NCBI GenBank assembly: GCA_003342895.1
Contig: PTFA01000005.1
Span: 102,561 to 166,560, forward strand
Length of the DNA stretch: 64,000 nt
Direction of reading: 5' to 3'
From: Casuarius casuarius
Lineage: Eukaryota; Chordata; Aves; Casuariiformes; Casuariidae
Positions 1-16,168 of this stretch are shown piece by piece. Position numbers and translations under genes: made by a program. Within the stretch, counting starts at the first letter, position 1; every line of letters begins with the position of its first letter. A model generated the notes under the pieces. That model was not told where the DNA came from. It saw nothing but the letters and a program-made list of their open reading frames with translations, and made no database searches.

Positions 1-6231
<6,231 letters not shown>

Positions 6232-6234
<3 letters not shown>

Positions 6235-6460
6235 GGTGTCTCCTGTGGTGCTCACTTCCCGTCTTGATTTGAAGCAGCAGCTTTAGTTACTGATGTTTCT
6301 TCTGCTGTTTTGCTCTAAGCAGCCTGGTGGAAGGAGGCAGGGCATTAATCCCCTGCTGGCCGGGGCCCTGCGGCATCACAGAACAGGCAGGAGAGGTCAT
6401 AATCTCCCCCAGGCAACCTTCCCATCCCACTACTCACCCCTTACATCACCAGCCTGCCTT
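6232..6460 (-). promoter_or_regulatory. TUBA8: TUBA8-type exon 1: start codon, 5' UTR and probable promoter
   Basis: On the minus strand the sequence GGAGACACCATG is followed at once by the donor gtaagc, so the initiator ATG (6234-6232) is the last codon of exon 1. Its context, ACC before ATG, is a good Kozak match. The phase joins exactly to CGT GAG TGC (R2-E3-C4) at 1650, making this the natural first exon. The next 200 bases upstream are richer in G and C than the flanks but do not form a strong CpG island, and no TATA box is evident; this would fit a tissue-restricted promoter. The transcription start cannot be placed from sequence alone. Confidence 0.75.
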
Positions 6461-9435
6461 CAAACATACACAAGCCCCAGCCCCAAGTCTGTTCTATTCT
6501 TAAGCAAGTCTTCCCAGCTAATTTGTCATACTAAACCTGGTTAAAAACAAGTTACAACCAGTATTTGTAACCAGAACTTTTAACATATATGGGGTGTCTT
6601 CACAAATAACAACTGGTTTCCTACAACTCTCTAACTGGTGAATACGCTAATGATGGTCAAATTTTAACAGTGGCTAATAATCTTCTATACTTAAATGAAG
6701 TATCAACACTGTTTCAGAAGGTGACATCATTTTAAAATTGTGTCTTTGTGGCAAGGATGACTGGGGATGAACAGTGAACAGCTAACTTGCTTAAGTTGCA
6801 CCAATTGAAGTGAATCAGGTTGGATGATAAGGAATTCCACTTGATTGATGATTTCATCATCTGTGGATGAAGTACACTGATTAGCTTCTCACCTCCTGAT
6901 GCTAAGGCAACACACCTCACCTTTCTGCCAGCCAAGCCTTATCTTTGTCAGGACTGTTCAGCCGATTACAGACAACTGTTCTTCAACTCTTCACCTGCCT
7001 AGAGTATGGGGGCAATAGAAGTTTTTTGCATCCAGCAAGAAGGTGCCAAAACAAAAACCAGAACCATCATTTATGAGAAAGTTCACATATACATGGCACA
7101 TGCATGTACTCTCTCCCTGACAAATATTAAATGGTAGGATCCCCTTAGAATAATGTACGACTACATCTTTTTCGCATGATGAAGTGAGAATTCAGAGAAA
7201 AATGCAACTAAAGACCAAATATTTTATTCTTGATACTACTAGTCTTGGCCATCCAGAAGTACACCCAGGCATTTACATTATTAAAAAGCCTCTTTCAATG
7301 GAAAGTAAGAAATTAAGTACTCTCTTAACACATATGAAAATGCAGACCTATACTGTACCAACATGATCACTTTATTAGATCTAGTCAGGCAGTTATTCAC
7401 AATGAATAACTCCTCTACTTAATTTAAATATTTCTGTATGATTAAGACAGGTAACGAAACATTTCTAGAAGTGATTTGAAAACTGTAAAGTATCAATACA
7501 TTAAATGTGAAAATCTTAATGTACTTAATCACAACACAAATAAGCACCTCTATGAAGAGATAAATCAGTAGTCATTTTATTGTGAAAATTAAATTGCATT
7601 TTTAGTATTAATTGCAAAAAACCCTGATAGCTTGTTTTTGCCTTCTTTCCCTCTCATGATGAATTAAATACAACACAAATACAAAACCAGTAGTATTGAA
7701 AGAAAGTGGAGGTTGCCAAACTATGATTAAAATCAAATTAAATGTTAATGTCCCAGGAAATTAATGGCTATGACATTTAACAGGATTCTAAATGTAACAT
7801 ATGGTCTGTTCATACCACTGGTCCCAACCCTACAAATGCAACTGTGCCATCTAATTAAAAACATGAATAGAAAACTAGAGCAAATTGTTGCTACCTGAAC
7901 GGTCAGGTATTGGTTAAGATTTGGCCTTCCTTTAGAGTGAACTTTGATATTTCATTAACTGCTTTACAAAGTATTTAGAGTTAGACTTTGTAAAACAGGG
8001 GACCAGTAGATACAACATAGCCATTCTTANAAGAGCTCCTATCCGGACAGAACCTCTGTGTGTTTGATGCTATCTATTTTCCATGGTGTTGGATACAAAG
8101 AGTTGGAACAACACTGACAGTTGTGTTACAAAATTCACAGAGCAATATCAATATATTCCCTATATCCACAGGGTACATAAGAAATAACTTTTAATACAGT
8201 GAGGATGAAGCATTATGTGCTAATTATCCTGCTGTAAAGTCCTAGGAGAGACAAAGAAGTCTTAGTTTTTACTATGAGACAACTAAGCAAGGTCATTACT
8301 GCATTCTTTCATAGATGACCTGCCCCAGTTTATCTCACAGTAGCACTGGAGTATTTCTCTGTATTAGGATAGTTCAAGAACAACTAGAAACGGATTTATT
8401 TTTAGCAGTGCAGATGCAGACTTTTTTCAAAGTGACCTGCAATACAGCACACAGCTTAAAGACACCAACTCTGCTATCCTTTTAGAGAAGTAACCATCAC
8501 CTCTGTATATAGTTATTGCTAGAGACAAAGGAACAATCTGAAGACGACGACTGTTGTAAGAAACTGTGCTGGGATCTATACTGGCTACTTCTCACAGGTT
8601 TGGTGTGTTAGATGGAGTCCACCAAAAAGGCTGCTTATTTCCCTATTTTGTAGTTCTGGCCGTTACCTTTGCCTACATTTGCCACAAAGGCTCCTTGCCT
8701 CCAACTTGTTTTCTCCACTATACATACCTTTTTAAACATTGTTTCTACTGAAGCAAGTTGTAAGTGCTCTCTCCTTTTGGATTTAACCACTACCAATTGA
8801 TGATAGGTGCATGGTTGGAGAAGAAATGAAGTGTCTAAACCCAAACCTCCAGCCCCTAGGAATCCAAATCAGTGGCCTGAAATGGGGTCAGTCTGGTGAC
8901 AAATCAAAGCATTCTGCAAAGACAGTTTTCCTGCCACAGCTTTGGGAAATATATGTTTCTACCTACAAATAAACTTTTCCTCTGAATGACAGTAGCATTG
9001 ATAAACGGCTTTCATCTAAATCAAGACTTTAGGTATGGTGGGGGCAGTATTCTAGACATATGGAGGCTTTCTGACATCTAAATAAACATAGCAAAACATA
9101 GGGAAACACTTACAGTAAAACAATGCAACAACTTCAATTGTTTACTAAAGTCATATTTTAGATTTTAGGCAGAGTCTAGACAATAATATGGAATATAGTT
9201 TTAAAAAATAGATTTATTTCCTTGCCACCACATGCTCCTAAGAATTTTTATGCATCAGGCAAGCACAAAGTGCTGTAGTTTGCATTTAGGAACAGTAGGT
9301 GCAGGACAACAGTCTTGGTGTCCCACCACCTTCATTTTCTGGCTTAGATATGATAAAAATCAAGAATGCCTATATGAGGAGGCATCAGTCAAGAGAAACC
9401 ATGACTTTCAAAAGGCAACAGGCTCCATTTTCTGT
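6461..9435. other. Spacer between the PEX26 3' end and the TUBA8-type promoter
   Basis: This AT-rich region of about 3 kb has no open reading frame that looks coding on either strand. Its only clear structure is a perfect 9-bp inverted repeat at 7391-7411. One N occurs at 8030. A second possible PEX26 polyadenylation hexamer on the minus strand lies at 9213-9218. Confidence 0.6.
7391..7411. repeat. Perfect 9-bp inverted repeat, 3-base loop
   Basis: AGTTATTCA, then CAA, then TGAATAACT. It is a short palindromic hairpin in intergenic DNA with no terminator-like or promoter context. Confidence 0.85.
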
Positions 9436-9995
9436 TTTATTTCCACATGCGTGTCCTACATCCCATACTGCAGGAACCGGGCTTTTCGGATGTCTTCAGG
9501 CAAAACAGTATATTCCCCTAATTACCTGGTACTCCATTGTCTTTCACGGTCCTGCCTCCAAGAATGCTGCTTCCCTTGTTCAGAGAACTGCCCAGCATTT
9601 GGAAGAAGGCTCCATCCTTGCAAAACATCTCAGTGAGCCTAGCTCACAACTAGCTACACAACCACCACTGAGCAGGTATATCCAAAGCAAGCTATCTTAA
9701 AAGGATTCTTACTCAGATGTAGGTTAGGGAGTAGCTTTAACCACCTATTTGACAGAACAATGTTGCAGAGCCAAGAGAAGCATGTGTGGGTGGGGAATAC
9801 TTGGCATGGTTTCAAAATTCACGCAACACAGTTCCCTGTCTGAAGAAAGGAAGACATCATCACACAGGAGTTCACAGGTGGCCATCTCAACTGGGACACT
9901 GATCTCAACAGTCCTTGAAGAGCCTAATGAAGTCCTCAAGACAAGCTGACACTTTTGCAGCAGCATAAAAAAATGTGTTCTGCAGGGGTAGCTAC
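9436..9995 (-). promoter_or_regulatory. PEX26: PEX26 3' UTR with candidate polyadenylation signal
   Basis: On the minus strand the first canonical AATAAA I found after the PEX26 stop codon is the complement of 9436-9441, which would give a 3' UTR of roughly 560-580 nt. A second AATAAA (complement of 9213-9218) could give a longer form. Open frames on the plus strand across 9232-9700 overlap this UTR and show no recognisable protein. Confidence 0.35.
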
Positions 9996-12900
9996 TTAGT
10001 CTTGAACTGGAGGCCTGCGGATTGGAGAAAATACAGCTGCCCAAGCCTGTCGGAAGAGCTGGACCAGTCTGTAAAGAAACGGTAGTGACGTGGGAGAAAC
10101 TGCAGAACAAAACAAAAAGCAGAAGAACCTTTCATCATAAAAGAGAAAGCTAAGATACACTAAACATTAAGAAAGGACTGATCCCAACCAGAGTCAATGG
10201 AAGCCTAGGTGTTTCATTTCCTCCTGTTCAGTTCAGTACTCAGGCCTTCACCCTGGCCACTACTCCTAACCCTAGCAAGCTTTCTTCAGTATTTTCCAAT
10301 GGATTTTCTGTGGAACAGCAATAGAGCACCTACCACCCAGTAAAAGGGGTGTATCCAGATGGGGGGACACATATTCCCTCCGCTCCCCAGGAGCCATCCG
10401 CATGACAGGACCAGCCCATTCTTCAGCAACACACGCAGCCATTACTAGTGAGAGTCCAGCATAAGCAGAAAGAACTCATGAATATGTTGCTACCCTGGGC
10501 AACTCTCTGCTTTCCTGACAAGACAACCCCAGAAGGCAATCACACTGTAGCACCTCAAGCTGACTGAGGCAGAGGCTGGGTCTAGAACAGCTCAGCCAGT
10601 CTCTAACAGTCTGCACCTTGTCTGTCAGAAAAAGCTGAAGACGGGATAACTGTTTACAGACAACTGCTTTTGTTGAGCTACATCTTTCTACGCAGACTCC
10701 AGATGGAAAAACTAGAAACAAGCCTAAAAATCAAGTTCCTAGCCACCCAGTTCTATTATGTCTCCCAAAGACAACACATTTACAAAGCAAATCCATCAAA
10801 AGCAATTGTTAATTTCTTCTCTGTAGCCATAATGGATTAAAAAAATAAAAGAAATCTAAATTCTGTACCTGGGTCTAATCTTACCACCACCAGATACAGC
10901 ATAAAAGCAGCCAAGAGCATCTTTTTGTAAGGAATTAAATAGAAGTGGCTTGACATGGACCTCAGTGCTCTACGGAGCAATGTGAATGTGGTCAAGAGCT
11001 TTTGGGACAGAGCACCTAGAACACAAGAACAAAAAGGTTGTTAGGGCAAAACAGAGTGGAAAAAAAGAAAACGCTTAGAATAGTCAGTAGAGGTGACATC
11101 CATCTCACCTAACTGTAGACAAATCTTAGTTTGATTGCATGAGTCTCTTTTATAGGGAACAGAGAGAAATAATGTAATTTTAGGGTATAATTCATTAGAT
11201 CTTTTTTAGGCATCTACTTTAAGATGATATGGACTTATACCATAGCAGTGTAAACATCTCTGCTGGGAGATAACTTCAAGTGATTTACGGTTTTCAAGGA
11301 TAAGTAGTACTTAAATACCATGCATGGCTTGCTTTACATGGGCTTAACTGTTAATGGAAAAGCAGCAAAAAGTACACAGATCCAACAACACATACCCTTA
11401 AAGGATGCACTTGTTGGTTGCCTGTTTGTACTTTAATACATTTATTCTGAAATGTATTAGAAGCTTGAAAATAATTCTCACCTTCTGACATTGGTGGAGA
11501 CTAAATCCCCTTTGTAATTACCAGCATACGGATCAGCAAATCTTTCATTGCCTTCTGTGACTACCTCATGACTGGTATGTCCTGACATTATTATTAATAC
11601 ACAGTTACTACTTGCTATCCTTTGTTAGTAAGGGACCCAACAATGTTGGTTAGGTAGTACTACAGAACTGTTAGAGCCAGATGTGATGGGCCTTACAATA
11701 CCCAGCTGTTTGAATTGATACTGCTAACTCATTTAAGGAAGTGTTCCATAAGGTGGTCAGATTATCATCTCACTGGTAAAAGGAAACCACCACTACACAG
11801 CCAGACTTAAGGGGAAAACAAACAAACAAACAAACAAAAAAAACAACAAAACCACACACATGGAGGTGGCATAGCTGGTAACAGGATATGCTATTTCCTT
11901 CCTAAGCCACTGTTCTGAATCTGGTCTTGCACAACAAGATGCGAAAACTCTTTCCATGTCGTATCTGAACAGGATGGACTACCCCCAATGCAACAGCCTT
12001 AACAACCAGGCTGAAAACTAAGCAGAATCACACACAGCATGCAGAGCAATTCTTCAAGGATTTACAGGCAATACCCTAACAATTACAAGGCAAACTACAG
12101 CCCCTCTACTTCAGACAGTAGGAGAGAGCTACAACAAACAAATGGCCTATGAGCAGCTTTCACTTTTCCAAACTTGTTTCCCTTCTTGGCATGCCAGTGA
12201 CAGTTTGCTGTCTGCACACACTGCAAAGTCCTGAGTGCTTGGGGAAGCTGTCTCACTCTGATAGGTCAAGGGCACATGTTGAAGTTCTGGGATAGACTAT
12301 CACAGATTATAAGGAAGGGAACAGACAGTCCATAGATAACAGAAACAGAACACAGATGTATATGATTTACATTACAATCTAAATTGAACCATTTTGATAG
12401 TATTTAAGATACCCAGATCTCTAAAACTTAGAAGGGGAAGGGAGGAAAAAAAAAAAAAAAAGAAAAAAAAAAGGAAAAGCACAGACAACGGAGGAAAAGC
12501 CTACCCAAAACACTCTCTCTTGTGGTGTCCTGCTGCTCTTCAGCAGCTGAGTGCATCTCTTCCTGTTGAGTCCACTGACATTCACTTTCACAAATGGTCT
12601 TGAGAAGCGCTAGCTGTTGCGCACTGTCAAAAACATCACAGCCCCGTACAAGCTCTTCTGCCCCCTCAAACTGGCCGAGGGGAAGCAAAACACGCAACAC
12701 ACAGAGCTCCAGCAAGGAACCATACTCAGGGAGGCTTTTATTGGTTATGTCTCTCAGCCAGCTACTGCCAACCTCCAGCATGACCTGGGGCTCTCTCACT
12801 CTGCTATATAACAGGATACTAGAACAGAAGAAAGATAAACATCAGAAAACACTACAGCTTTTTAAATTGAGATGACTGACAGTTATTACTCACAAGCAGC

Positions 12901-14307
12901 TATCATCAAGGCATATGTCAAGGTCTACACTCCAGACAAAGGAAGAGAGATTTCCTAGATGGGCAGTAGGTGCAGCCACTGATGCTACTCCTTCAGAATC
13001 ACCCCTTTTGTTCCTTATCACCCTAAAGCAGTCTGCTGGCCTGCAGGCATGCTCAGGCACACACAGGTCCAGATGCTCCCAAAGGCAGTCTCTCAGCAGG
13101 CTCAGGGTGGCTAGCACGTGAGTGTGCATTCAGAGAACAGAAAGGTCTGCAACAGAAGCTAACTCAGCTTTTTAAAATCAGTTTTCTTTTCAAGAACATG
13201 CTTGTCTCAGGTTCCACTTTCATCCTGGTCTACAGCACGCAAAGTGAAAATATCATACGCTATTCTAGGATGGCCTGTTATCAAACCTAACTATTGCAAG
13301 TTCTGTGTACCCAGCAGCCACAGTAAGAAACTCACCACAGCTCCAGGACTTTTGGCGGCAGATGCTCAGGGACACGATAGTACTGCAGGACCCAAGACAG
13401 AACTTCCCGCCACCGGTTCATCTCCGCCAGGGCCTGAATCCCCACAACGCAGAGGGAGCATCTCACTTCCGCAGAGCTGAAAATAAAGACGGACACCTAA
13501 ATGAGCACTTCTCATAGCCGAGTTTCCCCTTACACCTTTTCCAAGTGAGGTACATCCTTGCCTAGATGATTTGTTATTCTCTGACAGCACTTTCCCTTTC
13601 CTCCTCTCAAAATACACAGGCAAATTCAGCACTTCTGCGCTAGCTACGNATTTCCAGGCCCAAGAAGGGAAGGTTTCCAGGCGTGCATCTCACCCCTCAA
13701 ACAAACACAAATTCTTTCTTGTGAAATACGGACAGGCTGTTATCAAACAGCAGAACAAGCCACATTTTAAATGATCACTATTTTTTTTTAATCAACAAGC
13801 TTCACCTTCTGCTAATTATCTAGTTATTAGAAGCCATACCGCAGCCCACCAATACCATTATTGCTAGCACAGATGATATGCTGCTAGCCCAAAACAAGGG
13901 GGCTCCTACCGCAGAAAACAGGTCATTAAGCCCCCTGAGAGCCCTCCGCAAAAAAAAAAAAAAAAAACGAACCTGGAAAACAGCCACCCAGACACAAGCC
14001 AGCCACAGCTCCCAAACCAGCCTGAAACCCCACGAGCCTCTAAACCAGCCCCCGGCCCCGCCGCCCCGTACCTCCTGGCCTCGGCCTCGGCCCCGGCCCC
14101 GGCCCCGGCCCCGGCGGGGCCCAGGCTGTCGCAGCCCGCCTCGCACCGCTCCACGGCGGCGGCGAAGTCGCGGTGCAGCACCAGCAGGTCCGTCGCCTCC
14201 TCCAGCAGCGAGGCCGCCTGGGCCGACACCGGCGGCCCGGCGAGGGGCTCGCTGCTGCGCAGCAGCTCCGCCGCCCCGCTCAGCACCGCCGCCGACTCGC
14301 TCCTCAT
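9996..14307 (-). CDS. PEX26: Peroxisome assembly protein 26, complete CDS in five exons
   Basis: PEX26 is a tail-anchored peroxisomal membrane protein that recruits the PEX1-PEX6 AAA ATPase, which recycles the import receptor PEX5. Coding exons are 14072..14307, 13336..13476, 12505..12818, 10869..11015 and 9996..10099: 942 nt, 313 residues (human 305). Lengths 141, 147 and 104 equal the human exons, and all junctions use GT/AG in matching phase. The start has a strong GCCGCCATG context; the upstream frame stays open but lacks an ATG near this site. Conserved blocks include LLRSSEP (15-21), [15 protein letters not shown] (34-48), [16 protein letters not shown] (83-98), [32 protein letters not shown] and EELV. 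The tail anchor is about 263-275 ([13 protein letters not shown]), preceded by YKK. Residues matching human disease sites G89 and R98 are conserved as G91 and R100. A GGGGCC-encoded Gly-Ala stretch ends exon 1, and the C-terminus (RRPPVQD) differs from mammals. It appears functional. Confidence 0.97.
11817..11850. repeat. (CAAA)n simple repeat
   Basis: Five or so AAAC/CAAA units followed by A-rich sequence inside PEX26 intron 3 (11016-12504). Confidence 0.85.
12446..12472. repeat. Poly(A)/(T) tract in PEX26 intron 3
   Basis: An A run of 16, a G, then an A run of 10 on the plus strand. On the PEX26 strand this is a T-rich tract starting about 30 bases downstream of the exon 3 donor (gtaggc), where U-rich intronic sequence can help donor recognition through TIA1-type factors. 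The copy number in the assembly may be inaccurate. Confidence 0.8.
13950..13967. repeat. Poly(A) tract in PEX26 intron 1
   Basis: An 18-base A run on the plus strand, just inside intron 1 from coding exon 1 (intron 13477-14071). A single N at 13649 lies in the same intron. Confidence 0.85.
14077..14112 (-). repeat. PEX26: GGGGCC/GAGGCC hexamer tract in PEX26 coding exon 1
   Basis: Read on the minus strand, four GGGGCC units are followed by two GAGGCC units, in frame as alternating Gly-Ala then Glu-Ala (about residues 66-77). The tract ends four bases before the last base of the exon, where the donor is AG/gtacgg. Exon 1 is 236 nt against 230 in human, a difference equal to one hexamer, which suggests length change by unit gain or loss. 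Confidence 0.9.
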
Positions 14308-14402
14308 GGCGGCGGCAGGAGAGCTGCCGCCCCACTCGGCCCCGCAGCGAGCCGCACCCGGCAACGCCGATAGGGAAGCACCAGCCACCGCTACCGCCCT
14401 CC

Positions 14403-14492
14403 TCACGGCTGCGTAAGCACCGCCCCGACCGCCATCTTCCCGCCCACTCACGGCTGCAGAGGCACCGCCCCGGCCGCCATCTTCCCGCCCCG
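14403..14492. repeat. 45-bp tandem promoter duplication with paired YY1-like sites
   Basis: Copy 1 is 14403-14447 and copy 2 is 14448-14492, matching at about 39 of 45 positions. Both begin TCACGGCTGC and carry a GC box followed by CCGCCATCTTCCCGCCC. The YY1-like cores sit at 14429-14438 and 14474-14483, exactly 45 bp apart. On the PEX26 strand they read AAGATGGCGG. Confidence 0.9.
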
Positions 14493-14501
14493 TGGGGTCA
14501 C

Positions 14502-14513
14502 GGGAGCTGTAGT
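14502..14513 (-). promoter_or_regulatory. ZNF143 (Staf)-like site in the PEX26 promoter
   Basis: On the minus strand the sequence is ACTACAGCTCCC, matching the ACTACANNTCCC core of the ZNF143/Staf motif; the TGC half of the long motif is not preserved. It lies 195 bp upstream of the PEX26 ATG, next to the duplicated module. Confidence 0.55.
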
Positions 14514-14922
14514 GTCCGGCAGCGTGGGGCTACTCGGAGCGCCGGTCCCCTCCCGGCGGCCCGGTCCTCCCCCGGAGCCGCGGTTTAGCGGGATGTGGGT
14601 GGCTTAACACAAACCGCCGCGGGAGAGGCGGCAGGCGGGGGGGAGGGAACCTTTGCGTGGGCTGGGTTACAACGGGCTCTCCCCCATCTCCCCCCCTCCC
14701 CCGCCCGTCCCCAGCCATTGCGACGAGAAAAACGACTTAGAGCTGCGCTCGTATTTTCCGTTTGCTTTCTGTCCTTCCCAGAGCTCCCTGCCATTTCGCG
14801 AAGCCCGGGTTTGCATCGCAGTAAAAGCCGAGTGAAGTTTGTGGGGATGGTTAGAGAGCAACCTGGGGAGCGTTTGGGGGACTGAACATGCTGGCCGCAA
14901 GGTGACACTTACGGTGGTTGGG

Positions 14923-14960
14923 GTTTTTTNGGGGGTTTTTTGTTTGTTTGTTTGTTTTTT
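14923..14960. repeat. T-rich and (TTTG)n simple repeat
   Basis: Runs of T and G interrupted by one N at 14930, then five TTTG units. The N in a homopolymer context suggests sequencing uncertainty. Confidence 0.8.
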
Positions 14961-16140
14961 GTAGTAGCAAGAAATCCTAAGTGTTCATTCAGCAGCATCC
15001 TGGAAAACACACGCTGCCTGAAGGAGGGTCTTCAGTGTCCTAAATCTGTGTGCGCCCTAGACAGAAAAGCGTCTAACGAGCAGGAGGGTCAAAGAACCTA
15101 GCAAAGGTCGCTGCTTTTCTTCTTCCCGACCGCAAGGTGTCACGCAAACCACAAGCGTTTTTGTTTGCTAAATAGACGGTTTTAAGGCACAGAAGAGTTG
15201 CTTTGAAATAAAGCAATGAAGTTGTGGTCCTGTGGTTTTGCTCGCTATAAACAGCCAGCAGGAGAAGATTTTTTTTTTTGAGTGAAAAATAATTGGAGAG
15301 CACTTCCATTACACCTTAATGCATGTCTGCCTTTGAAGCAGATCTTTGCCAAGCAGCTTGCTGTGTCAGGCTAACGCTGGCCTTCATCTCCTGATGGCAT
15401 GTTCCTCAGGAATCTTTGCTTTGGTTACTACCTTACTGAAAATCATGCATCCAGGGTTTTGAGTGTGTTAAACTATTTAATGAACTGGAGTTTGGGCTTA
15501 AGAACAAGCTCCTCCACTGTACCCTCAGTACTAGGCATGCAATAATACAAAATGTTTCACATTCTTATTTAACTGATATTTCAAAACAATAGGGTGTCTT
15601 GGTTACAAAATAATGATTTCACCATGTGAAAACCCTTCAGAAACGAGCCTCTAGATGAGAGTATTTAATATACTGTTTTGTAACACTGACTGCTACTATA
15701 ATTATTTAATGAAAAATCAAAGATACGAATGCAAAGCGTACATTAAAGTGTCAAGTACAGGTTTTAAAATGAAACTTCTGTGCCATTTCACTGTGGGAAG
15801 TGTGGAAGAAAGCATGGGAAGTATGATTAAAAATTTGGTCATAACTCTTATAAACAATTGTTTACACCTGGGAGAATCAAACCCCTTCTCCTCATCTTAT
15901 CAGGAGGAACACTCTATAATAGCAGCTTTCACAAGCCAATGTATTAGAGTTTGTATGTTGTACTATTGACTGCAGAAGAGATCTCAGAAAGATTCAGGTT
16001 GGTTAAGCCAAAACCACAGAACAAAAACATTGTAAAAGGAAGGGCTGAGCAGCTAAGCAAACTAGGGGATAAACACATTTCAGACTTTTGTTACTGTTGC
16101 TTGGTACTTGCAATCTGGAAAACAACATTCCTTTTGGGGA

Positions 16141-16168
16141 ACTACAAGTCCCAAAGTGCACTGTGGGA
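16141..16168 (+). promoter_or_regulatory. Long-form ZNF143/THAP11-like motif outside a CpG island
   Basis: The sequence starts ACTACAAGTCCCA and continues AAGTGCACTGTGGGA, closely following the long SBS motif (ACTACAANTCCCAGNATGC plus a downstream G-rich half). It sits in AT-rich DNA 1.7 kb upstream of PEX26 with no CpG island. It could mark an insulator or distal promoter element, or derive from an old repeat. Confidence 0.55.

Larger units (their letters stand above)
14040..14640. promoter_or_regulatory. PEX26: PEX26 CpG-island promoter
   Basis: A dense CpG and GC-box region covers coding exon 1 and about 330 bases upstream of the ATG at 14307. It has no TATA box. Two copies of a 45-bp module each contain a GC box (CCGCCCC) and a YY1-type CCGCCATCTT, and a ZNF143-like site lies just upstream. 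These features are typical of ubiquitously expressed genes, which fits a peroxin. A divergent transcript is possible but nothing proves one. Confidence 0.85.

Noticed and set aside
9232..9700. Two overlapping plus-strand frames of about 134 codons
   Set aside because: They lie antisense to the PEX26 3' UTR and resemble no known protein.
14308..14451. Upstream in-frame extension of PEX26 exon 1
   Set aside because: The extension begins with GTG rather than ATG; the ATG at 14307 has a strong Kozak context and matches the human N-terminus.
13878..14588. 236-codon plus-strand frame, Pro/Arg-rich
   Set aside because: It is the antisense shadow of PEX26 exon 1 and its CpG island.
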